Source of the DNA: Cucumis sativus
Lineage: Eukaryota > Streptophyta > Magnoliopsida > Cucurbitales > Cucurbitaceae
Direction: 5' to 3'
Length of the DNA: 64,000 bases
NCBI RefSeq assembly: GCF_000004075.3
Contig: NC_026657.2
Location: 6,634,001 to 6,698,000, forward strand
The notes below the pieces were generated by a model that saw only the letters and a program-made list of their open reading frames with translations, ran no database searches and was not told the DNA's origin. Below are positions 1 through 15,400 of the stretch, piece after piece (the first letter of the stretch is position 1; each line of letters begins with the position of its first letter). Position numbers and translations under genes: made by a program.

Positions 1-903
1 GATCGTCATCTTTCAGCCTCCCAAAATAAATATGAAAAACATAAACGTTATTACTAAGAGAAAGTGAGATTGTCAAGTTCCAGCAAACAATATTATTTAC
101 TATTGAAGGAAGTGCTGAGAAACCTAGAAAGGGTTCAAACAATAATTTTCTGTGATAAAGTTAACCAATTACTGAATGTAAATCAGTTCGGTTTTCTCTT
201 CAATTGTGTATTGAGAAGATCGTTCTTTCTCTATGACTATATTTGTAATCTACATCCATATCTACAACATCTATACTATCAATAAAAATGGCTATAAACG
301 ATGAAATTTTAGGCCGTCCCTTTCACCCCTGCCCTTCTAGATATTTTCTAAACTTTCTATATGAAGTCCATGAAGTACAAAGAATAGAATGTTCTTTAAC
401 TCCAATAAATTCAAAGTATCAATGGTATTTGAATAATTGTATTGGAGAAGATTTTTACACAAAAAAAAATACTAATTGTCTTCGTTCAACTAAAACCCAA
501 AAATACAAACAAGGTTAAGGTTGTTGGGACAATCAAAAGAATTAGTATAAACTATGCATCAAAGAGAGTTGAGAATAAGGCATAGATTACTGATTGTAAA
601 GAAATAAAGAAGAAGGGAAGAAGGAAAAATTAGAAATTCAGAATCCCTTTCAGGAAGACGAAATAGATATATATGGATAGAGGCTGAGGGAATACAACTA
701 ACAATAAAATAAATAGAAAACCAAAATCAGGACAGAGCCGGCAGCACCGAACCGGAGAGATGCAGCAGCGAGGGGACACTGAGCTGCTGAGAGAGGAGGA
801 GACGGCGGAGCTGCTGAGAGACAGGAGGAGGAGACGGCGTGAAGAAGAGAGTTTAAGTCTTTTTCTTTTTCTTTTTCTTTTTCTAAGTGTGTTTGGGGAG
901 AGA

Positions 904-954
904 GGATTATGGGATAAATGGTTATATAACCATTTACTTGTTTGAGCATAATCC
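904..954. repeat. Nested inverted repeat with a perfect 22-bp palindrome
   Basis: Positions 915-936 are a perfect 22-base palindrome centred on TTATATAA. It is flanked by outer arms GGATTATG (904-911) and CATAATCC (947-954), which are exact reverse complements. The purpose is unknown; it could be the remains of a small inverted-repeat transposon or a hairpin-forming site. Confidence 0.75.
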
Positions 955-1359
955 TTCCTCAACCCTTTGTTATTTATATATAATTAACTGATTTAAGTTT
1001 AAATATTATTTAATATTTAATTTATTTTTTCTTCTCATTTATAAATTCTACTATTTTGTTAATTTTAATCTGTGAATTTAATAAGAAATTTAAAAAAAGT
1101 TATTTTCTTAATTTATTGTAATTATACCCTATTTGATAAATTAAATATATGAATATTTGAGTATTAAATTTATAAAATAAATTTTATAATCCTTCTTCTA
1201 AATAAATATTATCATAACATTACTAAAAATATTAATTTTAAATTAATTAAAACAAAATGCGAACTGAATTTTTTAATTATAATTTTTAAGGAAAATTAGA
1301 GCAAGTGAGTCCAAAATACAAATACATGAAAATGGCAAATCTCCTTGTTTTCAGTGGTG

Positions 1360-1400
1360 TAATACTCAGCCCGGGTCCAGGTGCACGGGCCTGAGTATTA
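1360..1400. repeat. GC-rich imperfect hairpin
   Basis: The arms TAATACTCAG and CTGAGTATTA are exact reverse complements, continued by CCCG/CGGG with one bulged C, around a short GC-rich loop. It sits in very AT-rich DNA and is followed at once by a TA run. No function can be assigned. Confidence 0.7.
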
Positions 1401-1955
1401 TATATATATATTTTTTGTATGTAATATTAAAAAAAAAAAAAGAAGGAGAAAGAATAATGGCATCAACTTACCGTCTCAAGAAAGGGGTTTGCGTCCCTCA
1501 ACGTGTGTGGAATTGAGAGAAACAGAGAAGTAGAGTGATGTGAGCACTGGTCTGGACACAATGGACGGCAAGGACATGGGTGGGTTGAATAATGAAACCC
1601 CTAATTTCTAATTGCATTGTTTTGGATAACTGTTTCATGCTTTTTAATTCTAACAAAAGGCAATTAAATTTGATAAATTTTAGTCGTCCCTAATGTTAAT
1701 TAATTACTTCCATTCAATGTGGTGAGAATGTATGTCACAAACAATTCAACCATAAAAGTAAACTGTAGGAGTAGAAGCATGGGAGAGTTGTACCATTCCA
1801 AATACCTACATGGGAATAACATACTACCATAATATAATGGTAGCGATTATTTGTATGCAGGTAAAATAATGAAACTACCCATGATTTCTGTACGATTTCC
1901 AGAAATTATTATCGAAGAAAATAACACAAATCACGACTAAAATAGCAACTCCTTA

Positions 1956-5077
<3,122 letters not shown>

Positions 5078-6937
5078 TGTTGTGAAAGTGGATGAGTGAG
5101 ATCGGGGAAGGAGGTGGATATATATAACAACGGAATGGAAGAAAATGGTGGAGATGGAAGAGGGGGATAAAGAGAAGCATTGCGGCAATCGAGGACGTGG
5201 ATAACTGTCAAGAGATCATCATGTGTCACCATGCAATGCAATATGTGAAGATGGCCATTTTTATCAACAACAAACAAGACGCTCCCAAGTCCATAATTCC
5301 CTAAATACATTCTTTGCTCTTTGCAATATATATACCTTTCTTTTATCCAAAATTTAAATAGTATACATCATTAGTTGTGGAGAATATGTATCACACGTTT
5401 TACCACTAGATCAATTCATGATGGTCTATATCACATATCTATTGAGTTTACACGATCTTTTGTTTGTTTTTTAGCTACTGTTTGAAACGAGATCATTTAA
5501 ACACCTACCTAATTTTTTGCCCTCTTGACATATATTAAGTCATTGCCTCAATTGTTGCCCTATCTAATAAGTTATTGCAAATCACTTTCAAGAATGTTGT
5601 ATCTTGAAAGACTTGGAAAATGACGGCTTAGTAAATGGAATAGTGAATCCTAACAAGTAAATATAACATCCGGTGAATGTTCTCGGTTATTTTCTTATGC
5701 ACGCATGTTTGGTTGAATTCTCTCGTATGCTACTATTGTCTAAATAATATTTGCATCCCTTCCTTTGCCAGTTACTTGTTCTAGGATTGATTTGTTAGGT
5801 GCAATCATTCGTTTAAATAAGTATTATGATCCACTGTTATGAACAACTTGAAGGTGACATAGTACATAATCGAATCATTTATACTTTGTAGGATAACTAT
5901 ATTTGTTTTTTTTTTCGTGTGAAAAACGTGAAATATTAATGTTTAAGTTGTTTTTTTTACTTGTTTTTAGACATGATAGAATATCGATTTGGTTTGGTTT
6001 AACATGCACCAACCCTATAAAACTAACTCAATTTCATACAACATTGATTCGATTGAATCCAACATAACCTAGCTCATATGAGTTTATAATCCAACCGAAA
6101 TTAGAGAAATTAAGTTGTGTTGTTCAAATTTTATTTGTCGTCAAGTTGTTTAGGAGACACACAAAACTTGATATCACAAATAATATAAGAGTCGTTTCTA
6201 AAACATTCAAACATTGTAGCGTGATTGTTTTTTAGGCGAAAACGTAATATAATACCAACATATTAGATTAACATGTACACTGATACAACTTCACCACCCG
6301 TTAATATAACAATAAAATGAACTATTTATCGTTATAGTTATTGCTATCGACCCACTCTCAATGGCCAAGAAAAAAAAACAATCAAATGATTTCTATTGAA
6401 AGATCCACCAACTCAATCAATTGAAATCGTAAACGAGCGTTTTGTAAATTCCATATAATTATCGAACTTTGAATTTGATCATCATTGATTTGGTTGGTTG
6501 ATTACAAAACTGGATGGAAACACATGTAAACAACACAAAATGATGAAATGATTATGGTAGGAAATGATGAAATGGTACGAATGTGCCAACAAACATGGAC
6601 AGATGTCGAGAGTTACATTAACGACTTAATTTACTTTACTTTTAATATAGTTTCTTTAGAGGATGGTACGATTTCCGATATTTCTCCAAACTCCACAACC
6701 TTTGGCCTTTCTAATTCCAATCCATGACTTTCTTCCCACGTAAATCATTAACCTCACGGCAGTCTTGAATCTTGTTCCTTCGCCTGTTTGCGGGTTCCAT
6801 TGCGTCACAGACTCACAATTCCTGTATACTCCAACGGATTTCCATTTCCTTCTTCCCAATTAATTTTGGATTTCTTCATTTCTCCCACTTCTTCGGCCGA
6901 AATCAACGGTTAATTGACGAAGCCGCGCTTTTCAAGG
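5078..6937. other. Divergent intergenic region between the MDH and hydrolase genes
   Basis: About 1.9 kb of AT-rich DNA separating two genes read away from each other. The part next to 5077 holds TATA-like sequences for the MDH gene. The part from about 6650 to 6937 is richer in C and T and probably contains the 5' leader of the hydrolase gene. No coding exon, tRNA or repeat was recognised; short open frames at 6656-6969 show no family resemblance. Confidence 0.5.
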
Positions 6938-9900
6938 ATGAGGGAAAGCGGGATTACGAAGCGAGGTGAATCAGGCAATAATCCAGCTCTGGTACGTTAT
7001 GCATTATTTGAATCTTCCTACTTCTTCTTCCTCCTGCCATTTGCCTCATCTTTATTCCTTTAATTCCCACAACATGTTTTTGATTTTGTGAATTGGTAAG
7101 TACTGTCATCTGCACCAGATCGTTTAGTTTACAGGAGTTTATTGTTTTCATGTTCGCCGGTTGGAAAATAATCAGTTGATATGGCGGTTTAGTGTCGGTA
7201 GATTTAGGAATGCTTTCAGTGCTTATTTTTTGAACTGATTTAGAACTTTTCAAGGGTTTTGGAACTTCGAATTGAAGAACCCAACAATTGTTTGAAATGG
7301 TACTTATTGGAACTGCATTTTAAGTATATCTATTTGTTGGTTGATTTCCATAAGTTTGTGACAATGCATAAACAATGTTTTACATTCCATATAAATACCA
7401 TTATCAATAGTCTTTCAAAAGTTCCTTAGATAGCAGCAATCCTCATTGGAAACTACAACTCAAAGTTTCCTGTATGTCATGTCATACTATATTCTTCAAA
7501 GCTTTAACTATTTTGAAAACTCATACAACAAGAGACTCTTATTTTATCAGTTTCCCCTCTTGAAAGGTATAAAACAAGAGACTCTTGAAGGAAAGAAAGG
7601 AAAATTGGTGCTGATGCTACTTCACAGTTCTTCAGGGAAGTTGGTTTCCCGTAAAAATTGATATAACGTAGTGGCAGAGCAAAAAATGAAGATAACTATT
7701 CAGGGTAAAGAAATGAGGAATTTCTATTGATCGATGAGTTAGTAACTTGGAATCAAGTTGTCGAGCATTGGCATCATAATATCTTCTCAAAATGAATGCC
7801 ACGAGAAATTAATAATTGAACAATTAACTTCTTATCTCATTTACGAAATGTCACCATTGGTTTGCACAACATATGATTCATCCCCAAGAAGTGTAATAGC
7901 AATGGGATAATTGTTGGCATCTTCTTTTATGCCTCTGTCACGCCTGAAATATCTTGCTTCTACTCGATTTTTTTTTTCTCCTTGTGAAATAATGCTCCAC
8001 AAATACGATTGTAGAACAGGGAATGCTTATTTTGTGGGTATGATTTTTGTTCGTTCAAAACATGATAAAAAGCTCATCCTCATGATGACATCTTTGGCTG
8101 ACAGTAGGTATGGTCCTTTTTTGTGTCACTTGATGCCGACTTTTAATGGTTGATGTATTATCCTCCATTGGAACTTACTATCTTCAAGTAACCATCAACT
8201 ATGTGTTCTTTTATATATATAGCCTCTGAACGATTCCTCTTTCTCAGGAAGAGCATGATGGTTTGATTGAGGGCCTTATTCCTCAGCTATTTACATCTGT
8301 ACCCGTTCTCAACGGGGCTGCTTCTTATGTAGCACAAACAACTTCATACTTTACTAGCTGTTTTTCTGGTACCTATCTTTCGATTCTTTCGTGTTTATTT
8401 AACTGTCTTCATCTCTTCATAACCGTTATATTACCTGCTCATACTTGTGTCTTCTATGACAAATCATTTTATTGATTCAAAACTTTTACAACCTTTTCAA
8501 ATTTTGTTCAATTGATTCATGATTTGATGACTTGAGAACTGTTTACAACCTGCTTTCACATGCATGCCTTTTTTAAAATTTTATTTTTTATTTAAAATAA
8601 TTCTCCATCTCCTGTTTCATTCTTTTCTTCATGTTATTACTTGTATGGTTATTTTTATAGTTTCTTCTTTTCATTTACTTTTTTTTTTAATTAATGGTTA
8701 TTACGATGCTTGCAATTTAACCAAGCCTGGCTCTAGAAGTGCTAATGTTTTTGTCTTTCTTTCTTTTATTAACCACTGTTATACATTCCATGCATTCTAA
8801 CTAATTTGGTGACAGTTTTATGGTGATTTGGTCTCAGTTGACCCTGACCTTAGAGAACCCAGGAATTCTTCTTTACATGAAGAGGAATTAGTGACGTTTC
8901 CTTCCAGAGAACCTGCAGAAACGCCATTCATAATCAGTGCAGATCAAAGCTCTAGTTCTACACAATCAATAATTTCCGAACCAGCTGAAGCTGCGATCAA
9001 AGTTCCACCTGTGCATACTGAAGTTTCAAGGACTGCCGTTGAAGAGTCATCCGGCCTTAGTGGCAGTCTTCAATTGTCAAATAATACTGGTCGGAACGGC
9101 ATGTCAATGTTTCAAGGGTATTGTTTCATATTAAACTGAAATAAATGTACCAGATGGGATTTTTAGGTGTAGGCTACTTTTTATCTAGTTTGGTACATGC
9201 ATCTTATTTCCTTTGTTTTGTTTGTTTCATTTGTAACGCTCAATCTCATTCAGCCTTATCGATCGCGCTCTGAGGACAGTACGTGGATCTGCTGATGATA
9301 TAGGATGGCTTCAAAGTGCATCTGGAATGCCCTCGGTTGAAGATGGAACTGAGAGGTTTGTGGAAATCTTGGAAGACATCAGGTAATATAAGTGATAGCT
9401 ACTATTGCTTTTCTACTAGTTAACTGGATTGATTTACATCGTGGCCGCACTTCTCTTTCTGTCAGGCATGGTATTCACAGATTACCTAATTCAGTGGTTT
9501 ACTTGCTTGTTCCAGGTACAATTTTCTGTCTACATAATTTTGTTAGTTGATATTTCACAGTGCATGTGAATTGGGCATCTGCTAATCATTTGGAAAATCT
9601 AAGTTGCAACTGCAACCTTGTCTTAAGCTGTTATGAACTTTGATTCTTTGTAATAGCCCAAGGACAGTATTGCAGACTTAATTGTTCATGATGTTGAATT
9701 AAAAGCTAGAAGATTGGATCTTAAATAAAGTTGAGGTTCTGGAACGAAGTTTGGTTATAGAAGTGTTAAAATGGAATTGTGATTGGACATGCCAGATGTA
9801 GTTTTAAATCCTAGGTTTCCTTGTTGTAATTGGATTTTAATATGCATAAGGGAACGCTTTTTTAGATATTTAATTTTCTTTAGATCCTTTTGTGGTTTGT

Positions 9901-11166
9901 TTGAGAACATACTTACCTGGTTTGGCCGCTGTAATTCATGTAAATGGTAGGACTTTTCAGCAATCATGGACCATTGTATTTTGTTGATACAAAAACAAAA
10001 TTCTCTAAGATGGGTCTGGCTTGTCATATTGCAAAGATTCATAGCGAGGTATTCTTATTTGCTTTAAAGTTCTTACAGCTCTGTTATCTCTCTTCCTATC
10101 ATGTTAAACAATGAAAAATCTATAATCAGGCTTCAGTGGAGAAAAATGCAAGGGAGATCAAAGACTATGTGGAAGAAATATATTGGGGTTCCGGAAAACG
10201 TGTATTAATTCTTGGGCACAGCAAAGGGGGAGTAGATGCAGCAGCTGCCTTATCATTGTATTGGTCTGATTTGAGAGAAAAGGTTGCGGGCTTGGCATTA
10301 ACTCAAAGTCCATATGGCGGCAGTCCAATAGCATCTGATATCTTGCGGGAAGGACAGCTTGGTGATTATGTAAACGTACGAAAGCTTATGGAGATTTTGA
10401 TTTGTAAAGTGATCAAGGTATGTGTAGGCCAATTATTTAAGTTTTTTTTGTTTACAGAAAATATACAATTGTTGACTGGCTGCTTCTCTATTGTCAAAAT
10501 TCCTAAATTTATGGCAAATTGAAGTTACGGATTTCTTTACAAGTATTGATGTTTTTTTATGAAAAATTTCCTCCCTGTCAAGTTGCATATTCTAGCTATC
10601 TTGCTTGTATGTCATGGACTATATATATTATCACATTTGTTTGAACCAAAAAAATCTAGAGAATTTGTTTGCTTTCTATCTAGGGAGACATGCAAGCTCT
10701 AGAAGATTTGACGTACGAGAGGAGGAAGAAATTTTTAATGCAGCACCACTTGCCAGCCGAACTCCCCGTGGTATCATTCCACACCGAAGCCAGCATTTCA
10801 CCTGCTGTTTTGGCCACCTTGTCTCGTGTTGCCCATGCGGAACTACCAGCCCCACTCTCCACTGCTCAACCTGCAAAACTCCCTGTAGTGATTCCCCTAG
10901 GAGCTGCAATGGCAGCCTGCGCCCAGCTACTGCAGATCCGTTACCGTGAGAAGAGTGATGGACTTGTAACATGCCGTGATGCTGAAGTCCCCGGGTCCAC
11001 CGTGGTGCGTCCGAAACGTAAGCTAGACCATGCCTGGATGGTTTATTCGTCTCTCAATGATGACACGTCTGAAGCAGATGCATCTCAGGTGTGTGAGGCA
11101 CTTTTGACATTGCTTGTTGAAGTTGGGCAAAAGAAAAGACACCAGTTGACGAATAAAGATGAATAA
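6938..11166 (+). CDS. Alpha/beta-hydrolase-fold protein of a plant-conserved uncharacterised family
   Basis: Eight exons: 6938-6991, 8248-8368, 8838-9117, 9254-9382, 9466-9515, 9951-10048, 10130-10417 and 10684-11166, totalling 1503 nt and 500 aa. The last two exons carry a clear hydrolase signature: the nucleophile elbow LGHSKGG (Ser275), SDG near 431-433 as candidate acid, and the candidate catalytic His456 in LDHAWMV. LFSNHGP lies upstream, in the core. The N-terminal third (exon 3, Ser/Glu/Pro-rich) is probably disordered. No signal peptide or membrane segment is obvious. I recognise the overall sequence as a plant hydrolase-like family without a known substrate; lipase or thioesterase activity would be a guess. 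The first exon (MRESGITKRG...) is short and its start is inferred from the in-phase donor CTG|GTACGT; the acceptor at 8837 was chosen because the alternative AG at 8815 breaks the frame. Confidence 0.85.
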
Positions 11167-12440
11167 TTGCATTGGCATCATATCTGTACTTTCAATTTTC
11201 ATTGCAATGGAATTTGATGTGTATATAATTTTGGCTTGTGAGATCACTACTTTTGATGGGTCGTGGTAAATTATATAATTCATAGTATCAAAAACGGCAC
11301 CAGTACATAGATAGCAAATTATATAGGCGATGTTTAAAAAGCGATAAACAGTGGGTGAAGCAGGTTGTTCATTTACGCCATTCATTAAGGGCAGGCCGAC
11401 TGCGTTTTAAATTTATTTATTTTTGGCCTATTTTGCTATTATTAACTTTCTACTATCATGTTCAATTTATAAAGTTTAGATGCTAAATAAACAATTAGTA
11501 AGATAATTTAACCACAATTAGAGGTTAATGAGTGTTCATTAACTATTTTATTTTTAGTCTCTCGAGAAATACAACTTTGATCACGAATATAAAAATATTT
11601 TATACAACAATTTCCGATTAAAAAGTCTAATTTGATTCAAACGAAACAGCAAAATATTGTAATTAGAAGAATGAGGGAATCTTGATTTATTTCAAGTTTG
11701 CATAAATGGTTGAACAAATCAAATCGTAACGAACGACGTACTCATATTTGTAGAAGAGAGAGTGAAGGGCAACATAATTAAATTAACTCTTCCAATAAGA
11801 AAACATATATATATATATTAATCGAAAGCGCGGATTTGTATAAAATAATGAGAAGTATAAATATAACGGCGATGACAAATTGGAAGGGATGATTTGCACT
11901 TGCAGTTGCTGATAGAATTTCCACTTTCCGGAAGTGCCCCCATATTTTTCAAAGAATTTCGACGCCATCGGAATTTTGGCACTGCCTCAGCAGTAGACCC
12001 ACACGACTCCCCATTTTCTCCCTCCATTTGAGAAAAACCATAACAAAGTGGGAACCAGGCCGCATCATACTCATGTTACGCCCCACAAATCCAGCCCTTC
12101 CTCCCAGCTGAGGTTTTCTTTTTTGGATTTTTCATTCTTTTTACACTTTTCCTCCTTAATTAGGGTTTCAGCGCCTGAATCGACCATATTTCTTTATTGG
12201 TTTCTGTTGCTTCAAGTCTGAATATATTAGCTAAGATTCGTGTGAATGCCTTTTTAGCTCTAGGATTTTCTTGAGGAATATACTGTCTTGTAGAGGGTTT
12301 GGGATTGGAGTAGTGAACGGCAATCAATCTTCCAGAAGGGTGATCCTCTGAACTAGGGTTTTCAGGTGCGTATTCAATCTTTGGAGAGGTGTTATGTGAG
12401 TATACCTGGTTGCTGGCTCTTGTGGCCTGTGTCAGGGGAA
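11167..12440. other. Intergenic region and HUB1 leader
   Basis: AT-rich spacer after the hydrolase stop. The last 400 bases before 12441 are T-rich and look like the 5' leader of the HUB1 gene. A minus-strand open frame of 69 codons (11818-12027) has no recognisable relative. A TA run lies at 11806-11820. No other feature is seen. Confidence 0.5.
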
Positions 12441-15400
12441 ATGGGGAGTACCGTCGAATCAGATAGAAAGCGGCGTCACTTTAGCACCATATCCCCAACG
12501 GCTGCTACTGCTAAGAAAGCGCCCTTCTTGCCCGTTTCTGAGGACAAAAAGGTAAGGTCATTTAGTTATTTAGTTTCTAGCTTTTTCGAACTTATTGTGC
12601 TTCCATACTTGGTTTTGTAGGTTTATCCTGCCCAGCGTTTGCGTTTAGATTATTTCGTTTTTTGAACGACTTTGCATGTGCTATTATTCTTCGTAAACTC
12701 ATATTGACTAGAGGGATTAAATTGTTCTTTTTTTTTTTTAAAATTTGAGGCCATCTTTTTTTTTTACGAATCCCAGGGTAAAGACTTTATATGCCTAGTC
12801 TAATGCAATCAATGTAAATTTCTGTGGGTTTTTGTTATAAGTTGGATGAAAGTCATCTTCTGAGAGAAAAGATCACGAATTTCTGATTCATGACTTATCA
12901 ATTGTGCTTATCTTGAGTGGCGTGCGAAGTTCAAGAAAGTCGAAATTGAGTTTGATTATATTCTCTCTGATGTGGCTTGAGATTTGGAAAAGAGACCTAG
13001 TATTTGTATTGAATTATGGAAGAATTAAAAATTTTGGTTTCTTTCTCCCAACTGAATCACGTGCTGCAACATATAAAATGATTTTGAAGGATGTTAATTC
13101 TTGGAACTGACAGATTGAATTTTGAAAATATGAAATTTTCACTGTCATTGAATTTGGTTTGAAGACTACCAGAAGTCCGTTGTACTAAAAAAAAAACGAA
13201 AGAAATGTAAAGAAGAAAACCAGTATGCCATAGTGTCTGTATACCCATATATGTAGAAATATGCATTTCTGAATGCCCCTGACATGTGCATGAGATAAAT
13301 GCTCTTGGACAATCAATTATTAACATATTCTTTATTGGGCATCCGTGTGCAATTTAGGAAAAAGGGAGGAAGAGGTTTGTGAGTTCTGTTTATTTGTGGA
13401 ACTTTGTCGAAGTTTTATTTTTCCAACTTTGTCGGATTTAGGATTCTTAACATTGGATATATCTTTTGAGTATTTAATGGAGGCTTGAGTTTTTATTCAT
13501 TCTAACAAAAAATGTGCTAACCTTTTTACAAGTTCATCTTGTTACGTGTTTGGAGTTTTGAACTGTGAGAGTTGTTTTTCAGTAATTTCATGTTTTCTTT
13601 ATTCATATTGTATTAACTCTTTTAAGCTGGGTTTCATCGGTGGTGGTGGTTTGTGGCATTCTTTGGTTTTCATTTGAAGTATTTACGGTTATTACTTATT
13701 AGTGGTGTTATTTGGATTCTCATCTCATATGCAAAGTCTTATTTTCTCTACAAAACGTTCTCCTGCAAAACTTTGTTATGTTTTAATTATCCATGGCATT
13801 TGTTCTCTCAATGATTTCATTTTTCGTTAAAGTACTATGTCTTCATCAAATTTCATTAGTAGATGGGAAAAGGTGTAACAAAGATACCATTAGTTTTTGT
13901 TAGTTCGACCAGCTTATTTTGTCTTCAGTAGAGAGGAGCAAAAAAGCAATAGCAACACAACATGCTATTGTTTTATGAATTAAGGAAAGACCCTTTCGAC
14001 ATAATGTGCATCATCTAATTAGTGAACTGATAACGCCAAATGCTATGGTCGTTTTTTTCATGTTCTGGGTGCTATTGCTATTTAAGAAATTGAGAACTAG
14101 GTCCTAATATTTCCTCTATTTCCTTTGCAGCTGGATGTTGCTGTTCTTCAATACCAAAATCAGAAGCTCATACAGAAGTTAGAGGTTCAGAAGGTAGAAT
14201 ACAAATCTCTTCAGAATAAATATGCTCAGTTAAAAGAGAAACAAGAGCCATATGATACGACAGTGGCCGTGGTTAAAAACTGTTGGGAAGAGGTATTTGT
14301 ATAGCTTTCACTGGTCATCTTCTAGACATACTATGTAATCTTTCTTACATTGCTTGAAAATGTAGTTTATCCATTTTGCAACAGCTTGTTAATGGATTGG
14401 AAACATCTTCTGTCCGTATGAGGAGATGGAGGAGCAAGCGGGATGGTGAGCATACAATAGCCGGTGTAGGTGAGAATTTTTATCCTTTATTTGGACTGGT
14501 TGTGTTATCTTTTTCCCTCTAGTGGGATAAAGTGCTTCCATTTATTGTTAATTTTTTTGTTTGGTTATTATATTGAAGTCTTGAAACGTAATATTAAACA
14601 ATTGGAGCTTCACTATATGATGTGTTCCTGTTCCTTTTGGGTGTATTTTTCCGTTTGTGGTATCTTTAGAACGCGAAATTAGCAGTGTTATGGATCGTTG
14701 ATAAAATTATTTTGGTTGTCATGAGATGTACATATTCTGAGCGAGTTCGCCTAGATTCTTGACCAAATGCCTCTTAAGACAACTAGTGAACTGGACAACA
14801 TTTCTTTAAGGAAACATGAGGGTATATTAAAAGACAAAAGAAATACAGTCTACATGCAGATGAGAAGGCCCCCCCTGTCAACAAAACTAACAAATAACAG
14901 CCTGCCAGTCTTGAAGCATGAAGACGAGCTGTAAATGTAAAAAAAATGTTGCGATAGAATGAAACAAGAAATAATAGGCTCTTTCTTAGGCCAATTGGAG
15001 ACTTTTTATAACCCTCTTTGGTAGTTGTACATCGTCGTGTGTAGAGTGTCCTACTTTTTCCTGATACTTTAAATCATCATTGATATATTGTATCGTTACA
15101 CACACACACACAAAATCCAAGAGGCTCTCTTGTAATTATACTTCTGTTGTTCAACTTGTAGCTCTTAAAATTGTTATAATATGTTCGAGTAGTAAAGAAA
15201 GTCTGCATGATCTGTTGGTTTCTTCTCTCTAACTGAAAGGATCTCTGCTTGTTTTCATATGTTGGTCCCATTCTTTTGCTAGTTATAATTTATGAACATT
15301 GAACCTTTTTTAATTGCATTGTAGATGGATCTTCGTCTAGCTTTGAAGATGCTGTTCTTAGCCGGCTTGCAGAAACAGGTGCTACTCAAAGTTCCTCAAC

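Larger units (their letters stand above)
1..1955. other. Spacer downstream of the malate dehydrogenase gene; no gene recognised
   Basis: No supportable coding exon was seen. The stretch holds AT-rich filler (about 960-1320), a purine-rich block on the plus strand at about 745-890 that gives only low-complexity open frames in both directions, a nested inverted repeat at 904-954 and a GC-rich hairpin at 1360-1400. On the minus strand, 1460-1600 is pyrimidine-rich and ends in a splice-donor-like sequence, so a non-coding leader exon of an unseen minus-strand gene is possible but not shown. The 3' UTR of the malate dehydrogenase gene must lie immediately below 1956. Confidence 0.5.

Noticed and set aside
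630-962. Overlapping open frames on both strands, rich in Ser, Leu, Arg and Glu
   Set aside because: They are translations of one low-complexity purine/pyrimidine tract; no frame shows domain-like sequence.
10676-10972. Minus-strand open frame opposite the last hydrolase exon
   Set aside because: Shadow of a GC-richer coding exon; the plus-strand frame is clearly the real protein.
11783-12027. Minus-strand open frames of 61-69 codons upstream of HUB1
   Set aside because: No family resemblance, no supporting splice pattern, and the ends fall in a TA run.
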